A stretch of DNA of 64,000 bases from Massilia niastensis DSM 21313 (GTDB taxonomy: Bacteria; Pseudomonadota; Gammaproteobacteria; Burkholderiales; Burkholderiaceae_D): NCBI RefSeq assembly GCF_000382345.1, contig NZ_KB908098.1, positions 1 through 64,000 on the forward strand, given 5' to 3'. Positions 1 to 8,686 of the stretch are shown one piece after another. The position numbers and the translations under genes are program-made. Every line of letters begins with the position of its first letter. Position 1 is the first letter of the stretch. Under the pieces are notes generated by a model that saw nothing but the letters and a program-made list of their open reading frames with translations, was not told the DNA's origin and did not search any database.

Positions 1-229
1 TTCCCTCATCCGACAAGCCGAAGCATTGCTGGGCAATGTACATGCGCAGCATGCGCTCAAGACCGACCGGCGGCCGGCCACGACCATCGCCTTTCGGATA
101 GTACGGCAGCAGCGCCGCAACCAGAGTTGGCCACGGCGTTGCAGCCTCGATCTCTGCAAGGAAACGGTCGCGTCGAGTCAGCTTCTTCTTGCTGGCGTAC
201 TCAACATCGGAAAAGCTCATCTGCGTCAT
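1..229 (-). CDS. IS5 family transposase, N-terminal part (runs off the left edge)
   Basis: The minus strand from the ATG at 229 reads an uninterrupted 76-residue N-terminus, starting MTQMSFSDVEYASKKK and continuing with TRRDRFLAEIE, PWPTLVAALLPYYPKG, GRPPVGLERMLRMY and IAQQCFGLSDEG. This is the conserved N-terminal block of IS5-group DDE transposases, which precedes the catalytic DDE domain; the catalytic part lies outside the window. It sits directly against the broken end of an outer-membrane protein gene, so the insertion probably disrupted that gene. The terminal inverted repeat cannot be fixed because only one end is visible; it should lie between about 245 and 300. Family assignment is firm, exact IS identity is not. 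Confidence 0.85.
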   Translation of the reverse strand, partial: MTQMSFSDVEYASKKKLTRRDRFLAEIEAATPWPTLVAALLPYYPKGDGRGRPPVGLERMLRMYIAQQCFGLSDEG

Positions 230-253
230 CGATTTACTCGGAAATTGGATGCG

Positions 254-520
254 CTATTGTGACAGCTCAGCAGATTGGCAGACGATTAAATCAGTACTTC
301 CATAGAGGTCGCCATATTTGAAACCGGCGAAATATTCGAATTGATAGGTTTTCAGATGCTCGTCATCAGTTCCGGTGCCGAGGACTGGATCCGCTTTGGA
401 GCGCGTGGTGTAGAGCGCATTCAGATTTGCTAGCTGGAATTCTGTGGCGGCCGCTGTGACGGCATTGACCAGGCACAGTAGGGCGAGTGCGGTCCGAGCC
501 GAATGATGCCTTGTACTCAT
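254..520 (-). pseudogene. Truncated outer-membrane protein (Tsx/DUF5020-like), 3' end lost to an IS insertion
   Basis: An 88-residue frame begins with a signal peptide (basic start, hydrophobic ALALLCLVNAV, small residues ending TAAA) and continues with alternating segments such as FQLANLNALY, KTYQFEYFAGFKYGDLYG. The motif aromatic-(E)-x2-(A)-x-KYGD resembles the N-terminal strands of nucleoside-channel (Tsx/DUF5020-type) outer-membrane proteins, which are normally 230-290 residues. The similarity stops near the sequence STDLI, after which the frame enters IS-end sequence and meets a stop. I infer that the IS5-type element to its left replaced the rest of the gene. The family call is tentative; truncation by the adjacent transposase gene is the better supported point. 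Confidence 0.5.
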
Positions 521-601
521 CTTGTCTCCATGATTATTGCGCGGGCTCGGCGCCAGTAGCCGGCCCGCGTCTGTTATGCCGTACGCTGGCAGGATGATCG
601 A

Positions 602-1936
602 TCAAGCCGGTACCGCTTCCTGGACACCCTTGTCATGCCAGGGGATCTCGCTCGCCGGGAGATGCAGCGCAGCTTCGCGGGGAGCGGTATCGCGCACGTC
701 CTTGTGGATGACGCCGTCCTGCATCACCATCGCGATGCGTGCCGGATCGGTCAGGATGCGCAGGTCGCACAGTGGATCGCCATCCACCAGGACCAGGTCA
801 GCGAGGAAACCAGGCTGGATCTGTCCGAGTTCATCCCCGCGCATCATGATCTCTCCTCCCAGGCGGGTGGCGGACAGCAGCGCTTCTTTCGGCGTCATGC
901 CGATGTAGTCGACGAAATATTGCAGGTCATTCGCGTTCGTGCCATGAGGCATCCATGCAAACCCATAGTCTCCTCCCGGCAGGACACGGATCCCTCGCCT
1001 GTGCATTTTTCTCAAGGTGTCCGCGGCCGCTTCGAGCTCATGCCGGTATCCCATCTTTTCCGCGATCTCAGGCGTGATACCATATTCGGAGGCGTGGAAA
1101 CTTGTGCGCACCAGCCAGCCGATCCCCGGCGCCACGAAATGCTTTTCCTTGTTGGCCTCGAGCATGTCGAGCGCTTCCTCGTCGGCAAAACTGGCGTGGA
1201 AGACCATCTCGATGCCATGCCGCACGCACTGCTTCACCGATTCGGCAGAGCGCGCGTGGGCCGCGACCCGTTTGCCGTTGCGTTTGGCCTCGGTGGTCAG
1301 CATGGCGATTTCTTCTTCCGAGAAGGGCGACAGCTCCGCCGGGATGCCTGCGATGTACTCGCCCGACAGATTGATTTTCAGGTGGTCGACACCGAACTTG
1401 AGGAACATGCGGGTCGCCTTGCGCACCTCTTCCGGTCCGATGACGATGTGGCCGAAGCTGAATTCCTCGAACGGCAGATGCGGCAAGGTCATGTCGCCGA
1501 GGCCGCCCAGAGTGGTGATTTCCTGGCTGCCCGCCAAGTAGCGTGGCCCGGGGCACTGGCCGGCGTTGATGGCATTGCGTAATACCACGTCCAGGCGTGC
1601 TTTCGCGGCCGCGGCGCCGATGGCCGACGTCCATCCCATGTCGAGGTAACGCTTGGCCACCTCGACGCACCAGAGAATATGTTCTTCGGGCGGCATCATC
1701 TGGATGGCAGCGAGGGTCGGCTGATCGTTCCAGGAGAAATGGGTATGCGCTTCGGTCATGCCAGGCATCAGGAACTTGCCCTTACCGTCGATGAACTGGT
1801 CAGCCTGCGCGGCAATCTTCTCGGGAAAGCGCGCTACTTCGACAATCCGGTTTCCTTCTATGAGGATTTCACCGTTGAACACGTCACCACCGCTGCCATC
1901 GAAAATCGCAACGTTGGTAATTGCTGTCTTTTTCAT
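602..1936 (-). CDS. Metal-dependent amidohydrolase (imidazolonepropionase-like)
   Basis: A 444-residue cytoplasmic amidohydrolase of the TIM-barrel superfamily, with the small beta-sandwich formed by the N-terminal ~58 and C-terminal ~60 residues. Visible metal-site residues are the HxH pair (H64, H66 in EAHTHF), the lysine expected to be carboxylated (K187 in LKINLSGE), H227 (AAHAR), H247 (VFHASF) and the catalytic D323 (GGDYG). Such enzymes hydrolyse C-N bonds in cyclic or acyl amides; the substrate cannot be read from sequence. It is the last gene of a three-gene operon with an alpha/beta hydrolase (27 bp upstream) and a FAH-family hydrolase, so a ring-opening or deacylation step in a catabolic route is likely. 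The start has an AGGAG-like site (complement of ctcct, 1944-1948). Confidence 0.85.
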   Translation of the reverse strand: MKKTAITNVAIFDGSGGDVFNGEILIEGNRIVEVARFPEKIAAQADQFIDGKGKFLMPGMTEAHTHFSWNDQPTLAAIQMMPPEEHILWCVEVAKRYLDMGWTSAIGAAAAKARLDVVLRNAINAGQCPGPRYLAGSQEITTLGGLGDMTLPHLPFEEFSFGHIVIGPEEVRKATRMFLKFGVDHLKINLSGEYIAGIPAELSPFSEEEIAMLTTEAKRNGKRVAAHARSAESVKQCVRHGIEMVFHASFADEEALDMLEANKEKHFVAPGIGWLVRTSFHASEYGITPEIAEKMGYRHELEAAADTLRKMHRRGIRVLPGGDYGFAWMPHGTNANDLQYFVDYIGMTPKEALLSATRLGGEIMMRGDELGQIQPGFLADLVLVDGDPLCDLRILTDPARIAMVMQDGVIHKDVRDTAPREAALHLPASEIPWHDKGVQEAVPA

Positions 1937-1963
1937 GTCTATCTCCTCATTCCTTGAAAAGTC

Positions 1964-2749
1964 TTAGCTCGACGGGTGCAGGAAGGTGTCGAGCTGCCGG
2001 ATGCATTCCTGCGGCCGCTCGAAGGTGGTCCAGTGGCCGCAGCCCGGGATGACCACCATGCGGCTGTTCCGTATGCGCGCCGCCATCGCCTCGACAGCCG
2101 CGGCGGGCGCCACGCCATCCTGGTCGCCGGTCACCAGCAGGACGGGGACGCTGATCCCATCCACCGCCGCCGCTTGCGCATCAGCCAGCGCGGTGCAGCT
2201 TTGTGCATAGCCCGCGGGCGACTGGCGCATCACGCTCTCGCGCACCAGGGCCAGTGCGGCCGGCTGGGTTGCCTTGGTCTCGCGCCCCGTGGCGGCGGCG
2301 ACTATGGCGTCGGCAATGTCCTGCATGGCCGCCACGCCGCCCGAGGTGGCCTTGTCGGCACGCGCTCGGATGCTGGCGCGCCCCTGCTCGGGAGGGCAGA
2401 GCAGGGGGCCGAACAGTGCAAGCCGGCGTACCAGGGACGGATTCCGTGTCGCGAGGTGCTGGCAGACGATGGTGCCCATCGAGTGACCGAGGAAGACCGC
2501 CTCGTTCACATCGAGGCGGCGGCATACTGCCTCTACTGCCGCGGTCATGCTGCCGATGCAGAGCTTCCCGGCGGGCAGCGGCGAACGGCCGCTGCCCGGC
2601 AGGTCGATCCGGATGACGCGATGGCCTTGCAGCACCGGCAGTAATGGCGTCCAGGTGTTGCTGGTTCCGCCCAGTCCGTGCACGCAGACGACAGCCGGTC
2701 CCTCTCCCTCGATTTCGACGGCAAGGTCTTCAATGATGTGGGTGGCCAT
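1964..2749 (-). CDS. Alpha/beta hydrolase (3-oxoadipate enol-lactonase-like)
   Basis: A 261-residue alpha/beta-hydrolase fold protein without signal peptide. It shows the oxyanion-hole region HGLGGT (residues 24-29), the nucleophile elbow GHSMG (S90), the acid in GDQDG (probably D211) and the catalytic histidine H239 in GCGHW. Length and motif spacing match enol-lactonase/esterase-type members (PcaD/MhpC-like). It lies between the FAH-type hydrolase (9 bp upstream) and the amidohydrolase (27 bp downstream), so the three are surely co-transcribed. Together they suggest degradation of an aromatic-derived or lactone/amide compound through C-C, ester and amide hydrolysis. The exact substrate is unknown. 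Confidence 0.85.
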   Translation of the reverse strand: MATHIIEDLAVEIEGEGPAVVCVHGLGGTSNTWTPLLPVLQGHRVIRIDLPGSGRSPLPAGKLCIGSMTAAVEAVCRRLDVNEAVFLGHSMGTIVCQHLATRNPSLVRRLALFGPLLCPPEQGRASIRARADKATSGGVAAMQDIADAIVAAATGRETKATQPAALALVRESVMRQSPAGYAQSCTALADAQAAAVDGISVPVLLVTGDQDGVAPAAAVEAMAARIRNSRMVVIPGCGHWTTFERPQECIRQLDTFLHPSS

Positions 2750-2758
2750 GCCGGCTCC

Positions 2759-3631
2759 TCAGGCAAATTTGTTTTCGATGGCGCCAATGCCATCGATTTC
2801 GACGCGCACCACGTCGCCGGACGACAGGAAGCGCGGCGGCGTCATGCCCAGGCCAACGCCCGCCGGCGTCCCGGTGGCGATGACATCGCCGGGATAGAGC
2901 GTGATGCCGCGTGAAATGGTTTCGATCAACGTGGGGATCTCGAAGATGAGGTTCTCGGTCGGACCATCCTGGCGCAGTTCGCCGTTGACCCAGCAGCGCA
3001 CCCGCGTCCTGGTGCCGTCGAGCTGGTCGGCCGTGACGATCCACGGTCCCATTGGGCAGAAGGTGTCGAAGGACTTGCCCATGTCCCACTGCTGGTGGCG
3101 CATCTGGACGTCGCGCGCGGTGACATCGTTGACGATCGTGTAGCCGAAGACATGGTCCATTGCACTGGCCCGGCTGATGTTCTTGCCGCCCTTTCCGATC
3201 ACGACGGCGAGTTCCGCTTCGTAATCGATCTGTTCGGAGATGGCGGCGCCAGGCAGCGTCACTTGGTCGTACGGGCCAACGACGCATTCCGGGACCTTGG
3301 TAAACACGATCGGCCACGATTCCGGATTGGCGTCGTTGTCCTTGAAAACCGAGGTCTGCAGCTCTTTGGCATGCGCGTGGTAGTTGCGTCCGACGCACCA
3401 GAGATTGCGGCGGGGGTGAGGTAGCGGCGCCAGCAGTTGCACCGACGCGAGCGGCACTGCCTGTCCGGAGGCAACCGGCAGTGCCGCGCCCTTGGCCAGC
3501 AGTTCGATCACGGAGAGGACGCCGGTCGCGGCGACGCCTTGTGGCAGATCCAGTGGGGTGACATGCTGGCCGTCGGAATCGACGACTCCGACAAACCGGC
3601 GGTGATCAAACAGATAGGCTGCGAGTTGCAT
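2759..3631 (-). CDS. Fumarylacetoacetate hydrolase (FAH) family protein
   Basis: A 290-residue protein with an N-terminal cap (about 1-70) and the FAH catalytic fold. Diagnostic motifs are CVGRNYHAHAKE (79-90), the metal-binding DYEAELAVVIG (136-146), NDVTARD (168-174), GKSFD (185-189) and the C-terminal LYPGDVIATGTPAGVG. Members cleave C-C bonds in 1,3-diketo acids, hydrolyse acylpyruvates or decarboxylate or hydrate ring-cleavage products, using Mg2+ or Mn2+. It is the first gene of the operon facing away from the AraC regulator, with a strong AGGAAGGA ribosome site just before the ATG at 3631. Which of the FAH reactions it performs cannot be told. Confidence 0.9.
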   Translation of the reverse strand: MQLAAYLFDHRRFVGVVDSDGQHVTPLDLPQGVAATGVLSVIELLAKGAALPVASGQAVPLASVQLLAPLPHPRRNLWCVGRNYHAHAKELQTSVFKDNDANPESWPIVFTKVPECVVGPYDQVTLPGAAISEQIDYEAELAVVIGKGGKNISRASAMDHVFGYTIVNDVTARDVQMRHQQWDMGKSFDTFCPMGPWIVTADQLDGTRTRVRCWVNGELRQDGPTENLIFEIPTLIETISRGITLYPGDVIATGTPAGVGLGMTPPRFLSSGDVVRVEIDGIGAIENKFA

Positions 3632-3864
3632 TGTTTATTCCTTCCTAACGTCGGCCTGTTCCACCCTGTGCGGAACGAGCAACCGTGCGACGAAGTGTAG
3701 GAACAAGGAGCGCGATGCGCTTATCGCAGGATGGCCGCTCTTATCCTCGTATCCGACGGCTTATCAATGCGTCTGATATCTTTTCGATCGATGTCCTCCA
3801 TCAGTTCAAGCGAGATTAGAATCGAGCTACAAAACGACCGGAAAGACCGGCGAGGAGACATACA
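3632..3864. promoter_or_regulatory. Divergent control region between the FAH operon and the AraC gene
   Basis: This 233-bp gap separates divergently transcribed genes and must carry both promoters and probably AraC-type operators. The ribosome sites are clear at each end (AGGAAGGA for the minus-strand gene, GAGGAG at 3853-3858 for the regulator). The middle, 3720-3830, is visibly less GC-rich than the flanking genes. A loosely repeated cttatc occurs at 3720, 3740 and 3760, which could be operator half-sites, but I cannot assign them with confidence. Confidence 0.45.
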
Positions 3865-4719
3865 ATGGCAGAGGCATACGCGTTCCGTGAAGGAGCGTTT
3901 GGCCAGGCGATCGTGCTCGAGGCTTGCAACGACCTGGTGGCGCATTCACACTCGGAATCGCAAATCGTATTCTGGCTGGGTGGTGCGCGTGCGCGGGCTA
4001 GCGTTGGCGGGCAATGTATCCAGTACGATGAGAATACCGGACTGGCCACCAATGCAAATCAGTCGCATGACATGACGGTGCTGGATACCGGAAGTCCGGC
4101 GATTTTCCTGGTTTTCATGATTTCGCGGAGCTGGCTGAACGAGCGCCGCAAGGCGACCGGACGGCCATTCGTGTTTCCATCGCCGAGAATTCCGATTGAC
4201 GCGGGTTTGCGCCAGGCGTGCTGGCAAGTCCTTGACCTGATTCTCTCCGACCCCGAGGCGGAGCAGACGCTGGACGATCTGGTCGAACAGCTCATCATCG
4301 CCACCATCGATGCGGTCACCCGGCAATCCGTGGTCGATGCAAAGCGCCTGCTTCCGCCGCTCCTGGATCACCGCTTGCGCACAGCGATTGCGCTGATGCG
4401 CGAGCATGTCAGTGAAAAGTTCGCGGTCGACGAGATCGCTACACGGGTCGGCTTGTCGCGGGCGCATCTGTTCACGCTGTTTCGCGACCAGCTCAATACG
4501 ACGCCACAGGTGTTTTGGAGCGCCGTGCGCGTGGAGGAGGCAATGCGACGACTTATCAGCAAGGAAGAAACCCTGACATCGGTGGCCTTCGACCTGGGCT
4601 TCTCCGCGCCCAGTAACTTTTCGCGTTTCTTCAAGGAGCATACCGGGGTGTCGCCGTCGACATTCCGCCGAGCAGCAAGCGGAGCAATGCCAGCAACGGT
4701 CACGGGCCTGGCTGCATAG
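3865..4719 (+). CDS. AraC family transcriptional regulator
   Basis: A 284-residue regulator. The N-terminal ~150 residues form a cupin-like ligand domain (HSHSESQIVFWLGG resembles the first cupin strand pair). The C-terminal ~105 residues are a double helix-turn-helix of AraC type: FAVDEIATRVGLSRAHLFTLF for the first, and TSVAFDLGFSAPSNFSRFFKE with the family signature GVSPSTFRR for the second. It starts at the ATG at 3865 after a GAGGAG site. It is divergent from the FAH/hydrolase/amidohydrolase operon and probably activates it in response to a pathway compound. The effector is unknown. Confidence 0.9.
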   Translation: MAEAYAFREGAFGQAIVLEACNDLVAHSHSESQIVFWLGGARARASVGGQCIQYDENTGLATNANQSHDMTVLDTGSPAIFLVFMISRSWLNERRKATGRPFVFPSPRIPIDAGLRQACWQVLDLILSDPEAEQTLDDLVEQLIIATIDAVTRQSVVDAKRLLPPLLDHRLRTAIALMREHVSEKFAVDEIATRVGLSRAHLFTLFRDQLNTTPQVFWSAVRVEEAMRRLISKEETLTSVAFDLGFSAPSNFSRFFKEHTGVSPSTFRRAASGAMPATVTGLAA

Positions 4720-4838
4720 CGCTGCCCGGACCCGCCAGGCATGAATTGATTTCGCCCTTCATTGAGATTTCCTCGTTTGTCCTCGTCGCCACGATCCGCG
4801 AACATGAGGCCACTACGAACATTTCAGGAGACGAAAAC

Positions 4839-5588
4839 ATGTTACTCAAAGATCGCGTGGCAGTCGTCACGGGCGGCGCCGGCTTCAACGGCCTGGGCTT
4901 CGCCACCGCACGCATGCTGGCGGCACAGGGCGCCCGGGTCGTGATCCTCGACCTGGCATCCAGCAACCCGGCCGCCGCCGCGGCCGAACTCGGCCCGCAG
5001 CACCTCGGCCTGGTCGCCGACGTGACCAACCAGGAACAATGCGAAGCCGCCGCGCGCGCCACGCTGGAGCGCTATGGCCGCATCGATATCCTGTTCAACA
5101 ACGCCGGCATCACCCAGGCGCGCAAGACGCTCGACATCTCGGCCTCCGACTACGACGCCGTGCTCGACGTCAGCCTGCGCGGCACCCTCCTGATGTCGCA
5201 GGCCGTGCTGCCCGCCATGCAGCAGCAGCAGGGCGGCAGCATCATCTGCACCTCGTCGGTGTCGGCGCAGCGCGGCGGCGGCATCCTCGGCGGTCCCCAT
5301 TATTCGGCAGCCAAGGCCGGCGTGCTCGGCCTGACCCGGGCCATGGCGCGCGAATTCGGCCCGCAAGGCATCCGCGTCAATGCGATTACGCCGGGACTGA
5401 TCGCGACCGACATCATCAAGGGCAAGCTCACCGAGGACCGCAAGGATGCGATCGCGCAGGACATCCCGCTGGCGCGCCTGGGCCGCGCGGATGACATCGC
5501 CGGCGCCGTCGTGTTCCTGGCCAGCGACCTGTCGAGCTACTGCACCGGCATCACGCTGGACGTCAACGGCGGCATGCTGATCCACTGA
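4839..5588 (+). CDS. Short-chain dehydrogenase/reductase
   Basis: A 249-residue classical SDR. It has the NAD(P)-binding TGGAGFNGLG (11-20), D38 after beta2 suggesting NAD preference, NNAG (87-90), catalytic serine in TSSVS (about 139-142), Y155 and K159 (YSAAK), and the C-terminal ITLDVNGGMLI typical of sugar/polyol dehydrogenases. The start at 4839 is chosen because AGGAG lies at 4826-4830; a longer in-frame extension to 4746 lacks homology. It lies upstream of a split transketolase and MFS permease and was probably recruited to oxidise or reduce the same carbohydrate-like substrate. The LysR gene sits between them on the other strand. Confidence 0.85.
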   Translation: MLLKDRVAVVTGGAGFNGLGFATARMLAAQGARVVILDLASSNPAAAAAELGPQHLGLVADVTNQEQCEAAARATLERYGRIDILFNNAGITQARKTLDISASDYDAVLDVSLRGTLLMSQAVLPAMQQQQGGSIICTSSVSAQRGGGILGGPHYSAAKAGVLGLTRAMAREFGPQGIRVNAITPGLIATDIIKGKLTEDRKDAIAQDIPLARLGRADDIAGAVVFLASDLSSYCTGITLDVNGGMLIH

Positions 5589-5644
5589 TCGCCGCAGCAG
5601 GCCGGGTGATCCCGGCCTGCATCCCCCGCACCCATCCGCCTTCC

Positions 5645-6604
5645 TCACGAGCGGGCTGCCGCATCCTCCGCCGTTCCTTCGCCCCCGTTCCAGTCCGCGA
5701 ACCCCTTGATCCAGTCCACCACGGCGCCTACCGCCTGGAGCCGCTCCTTGCTCCTGGGGACGGCCAGGTAATGCGCCGTCGCCTCGATGGCGAGTTCGCC
5801 GAACGGGCAGACCAGGCGCCCTTGCTGCAGGTACTCGTGCACCAGCACCGTGCTCTCGATACACATCCCCAGTCCGTTCTCCGCCGCACTGAGCGTCATG
5901 AAGGCGCGGTCGAGGCGCAGGCCGCGCACCGGGTTGCTGCAGCCCGGCGCGAAGCGTGCGATCCACTCGTCCCACGAGGTCAGCGACACGTCGTTCTGCA
6001 CCAGGTAGAAATGCTCGATGTCGCTGGCCGGCAGCGGCAGCTCCCATCCATCGACGAGCGTGGGACTGCACACCGGCAGGTAGCGCTCGCGCGTCGAGAT
6101 CGGCTCGACATGCACCCCGGCCGAGGCGGGCGGACGGCCATAGGTCACCGCCACGTCGACACCGCTATGGGAAAAGTCCGGCGCCTGGTGCACCGCCCAC
6201 AGGCGCACGTCGATCTCGGGATGGGCGCGCAGGAAAGCGGGCAGGCGCGGCATGATCCAGATCGCGGCAAAGCTCGGCGCGCTCTGGATCGTCACCACCT
6301 GCTGCTTGTCGCTGCGGTCCAGGATGGTCCGCAACTCGTCGTCGATCTCGCTGAACGAGCGCCGGATCACGTCGTACAGCCTGGCGCCGGCCTCGGTCGG
6401 CACCACGCCGCGCCGTCCGCGCTCGAACAGCATGGTGCCGAGCGCATCTTCCAGCGTCTGGATCGAATGGCTGACGGCCGATGCGGTGATCGACAGCTCC
6501 TGCGCCGCACTGGCGAAGGAGCGGTGCATGTAGGCCGCCTCGAAGGCCTGCAGGCCCTTGAGTGAAGCCTTGCGCAAGGCGCGATATCGCTGAACTAAAT
6601 TCAT
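5645..6604 (-). CDS. LysR family transcriptional regulator (GcvA-like)
   Basis: A 319-residue LTTR. The winged HTH occupies residues ~15-75 (LKGLQAFEAAYMHRSFASAAQELSITASAVSHSIQ is the LysR signature region, quoted here only by its position 15-49), followed by a coiled linker and a periplasmic-binding-like effector domain (~90-305). The effector domain contains DVAVTYGR, typical of the GcvA/TrpI subgroup. It is divergent from the split transketolase genes, separated by 107 bp, the usual arrangement for an LTTR controlling its neighbour. The AT-rich stretch 6595-6660 likely holds the operators. Ligand unknown; probably the substrate of the SDR/transketolase pathway. Confidence 0.88.
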   Translation of the reverse strand: MNLVQRYRALRKASLKGLQAFEAAYMHRSFASAAQELSITASAVSHSIQTLEDALGTMLFERGRRGVVPTEAGARLYDVIRRSFSEIDDELRTILDRSDKQQVVTIQSAPSFAAIWIMPRLPAFLRAHPEIDVRLWAVHQAPDFSHSGVDVAVTYGRPPASAGVHVEPISTRERYLPVCSPTLVDGWELPLPASDIEHFYLVQNDVSLTSWDEWIARFAPGCSNPVRGLRLDRAFMTLSAAENGLGMCIESTVLVHEYLQQGRLVCPFGELAIEATAHYLAVPRSKERLQAVGAVVDWIKGFADWNGGEGTAEDAAARS

Positions 6605-6711
6605 GTATGGCTAAATATTACTCGCTATGCGATTCATGTCTCGATTTATACACTGGTTTCATGCAAGCGCTGCTTCGACACGCGCGATTTCGACACCAAC
6701 CGGAGACAAGC

Positions 6712-7554
6712 ATGGAAAACTCTCTCGCCGCCCTGAACAGCGCGGCCTACCGCATTCGCCGCTACGCCCTGCGCATGGGCGAAGTCCAGGGGCAGGGCTA
6801 CGTCGGCCAGGCCCTGGGCATGGCCGACATCCTCGCCGTTGCCTATCGACATGCCATGCATTATCGGCCGGACGATCCCGCATGGGAAGGCCGCGACCGC
6901 TTCCTGCTCTCGCACGGCCATTATGCGATCGCCCTGTATGCCGCCCTGATCGAGGCCGGCATCATCCCCGAGTCCGAGCTGGAAACCTATGGCAGCGACG
7001 ACAGCCGCCTGCCGATGTCCGGCATGGCGACCTACACGCCGGGCATGGAGATGTCCGGCGGCTCGCTCGGCCAGGGCCTGAGCATCGCCGTCGGGATGGC
7101 GCTCGGGCTGCGCCAGAAGAGCAACCCGGCCTTCGTCTACAACTCGATGTCGGATGGCGAGCTGGATGAAGGCTCGACCTGGGAAGCCGCGATGTCGGCC
7201 GCCCACTACGGCCTGGGCAATTTGATCACCCTGGTCGACATCAACAACCAGCAGGCCGACGGTCCGTCGAGCAAGATCCTGGGCTTCGAGCCGCTGGCCG
7301 ACAAGTGGATCGCCTTCGGCTGGTTCGTCCAGCGCGTGAACGGCAACGATATCGCCGCGGTGCGCGAGGCCTTCGATGCCGCCCGCAAGCATCCCGAGTC
7401 CCAGCCGCGCGTGATCCTGTTCGAGACGCTGATGGGCGCCGGCGTGCCCTTCCTCGAGGAGCGCGACAAGAACCACTTCATCCGGGTCGAGCCTGAAGAA
7501 TGGCAGCAGGCCATCGCCATCGTCGACGACAACAACGCAGGAGACCAGCAATGA
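6712..7554 (+). CDS. Transketolase, N-terminal (TPP-binding) subunit
   Basis: A 280-residue stand-alone pyrophosphate domain of transketolase. It shows LSHGHYAIALYAAL (67-80), GGSLGQGLSIAVGMAL (116-131) and the TPP-Mg motif SDGE (147-150) followed at the usual distance by DINN (176-179). Split transketolases of this size act as alpha-beta pairs on unusual sugars, sugar acids or in precursor pathways and are distinct from the ~660-residue housekeeping enzyme. The start at 6712 follows GGAGA at 6702-6706; upstream in-frame codons run into the promoter. Its stop overlaps the start of the C-terminal subunit gene (ATGA). Confidence 0.9.
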   Translation: MENSLAALNSAAYRIRRYALRMGEVQGQGYVGQALGMADILAVAYRHAMHYRPDDPAWEGRDRFLLSHGHYAIALYAALIEAGIIPESELETYGSDDSRLPMSGMATYTPGMEMSGGSLGQGLSIAVGMALGLRQKSNPAFVYNSMSDGELDEGSTWEAAMSAAHYGLGNLITLVDINNQQADGPSSKILGFEPLADKWIAFGWFVQRVNGNDIAAVREAFDAARKHPESQPRVILFETLMGAGVPFLEERDKNHFIRVEPEEWQQAIAIVDDNNAGDQQ

Positions 7555-8552
7555 GCACCGCAACCGCCAACAAGCCGCGTTTGACCACCTCGGCGATGAT
7601 CGCTTCCATCGCCAGCGAAGGCCAGCGCACCCGGAGCGCACCCTTCGGCAACGCCCTGGTGAAACTGGCCGGCGAGCGGCCCGACATCGTCGGCATGAGC
7701 GCCGACCTGGCGAAATACACCGACCTGCACCTGTTCGCCAAGGAATTCCCGCAGCGCTTCTTCCAGATGGGCATGGCCGAGCAGCTGCTGATGGGCGCCG
7801 CCGGCGGCATGGCCAAGGAAGGGTTCACGCCCTTCGTCACCACCTACGCGGTGTTCGCCTCGCGCCGCGCCTACGATTTCATCCACCAGGTGATCGCGGA
7901 AGAACACCTGAACGTCAAGATCGCCTGCGCCTTGCCGGGGCTGACCACGGGCTACGGCCCCAGCCACCAGGCCACCGAGGACATCGCCATCTTCCGCGGC
8001 GTGCCGGGCCTGACCATCGTCGATCCCTGCGACGCGCTCGACACCGAGCAGGCGACGGCCGCGATCGCCGCACACCAGGGTCCGGTCTACATGCGCCTGC
8101 TGCGCGGCAAGGTGCCGCTGGTGCTGGACGAATACGATTATTCGTTCGAGCTCGGCAAGGCCAAACTGCTGCGCGACGGCCGCGAGGTGCTGGTCATTTC
8201 GAGCGGCATCATGACCATGCGTGCGCTCGAGGTCGCCGAGGCGCTGAAGGCCGATAATATCGGTGTCGCGGTATTGCACACGCCGACCATCAAGCCGCTC
8301 GACGTCGAGGCGGTGGTGCGCGAAGCCTCGCGCGGCGGCCGGCTGGTGGTCGTGGCCGAGAATCACTCGGTGGTGGGCGGACTGGGCGAAGCCGTCGCCG
8401 GCGCCCTGCTGCGTGCGGGCGTGGCCTGCGCGTTCAGGCAGGTCGGCTTGCCGGACGCCTTCCTCGATGCCGGCGCGCTGCCGACCCTGCACGACCGCTA
8501 CGGGATCTCGACGCAGGCCATGGCGGCCAGCATCAAGTCCTGGCTGGGCTGA
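7551..8552 (+). CDS. Transketolase, C-terminal (pyrimidine-binding) subunit
   Basis: A 333-residue protein with the transketolase pyrimidine domain (~30-190) and the transketolase C-terminal domain (~205-330). The conserved MGMAEQ carries the catalytic glutamate that activates TPP; GYGPSHQATEDIAIFRGVPG (about 142-161) and GSVV-like ENHSVVGGLGEAVA follow in the expected order. It overlaps the N-terminal subunit by 4 bp, so the two are translationally coupled and should form an alpha2beta2 enzyme. With the SDR and the MFS permease it suggests catabolism of a ketose or sugar-acid-derived compound. The sugar is not identifiable. Confidence 0.9.
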   Translation: MSTATANKPRLTTSAMIASIASEGQRTRSAPFGNALVKLAGERPDIVGMSADLAKYTDLHLFAKEFPQRFFQMGMAEQLLMGAAGGMAKEGFTPFVTTYAVFASRRAYDFIHQVIAEEHLNVKIACALPGLTTGYGPSHQATEDIAIFRGVPGLTIVDPCDALDTEQATAAIAAHQGPVYMRLLRGKVPLVLDEYDYSFELGKAKLLRDGREVLVISSGIMTMRALEVAEALKADNIGVAVLHTPTIKPLDVEAVVREASRGGRLVVVAENHSVVGGLGEAVAGALLRAGVACAFRQVGLPDAFLDAGALPTLHDRYGISTQAMAASIKSWLG

Positions 8553-8686
8553 GCGCCGGCAGGCGGCGCGGGCGGCAAGAAGGCGCAGACCTTCGCCGCG
8601 AACGACCTGCGCCGCATGCGCTTGAATAGAGTGCCGCGCGTCGACACACGACGCGGCGCCACAATGAGAATCATCTGGAGACACGC

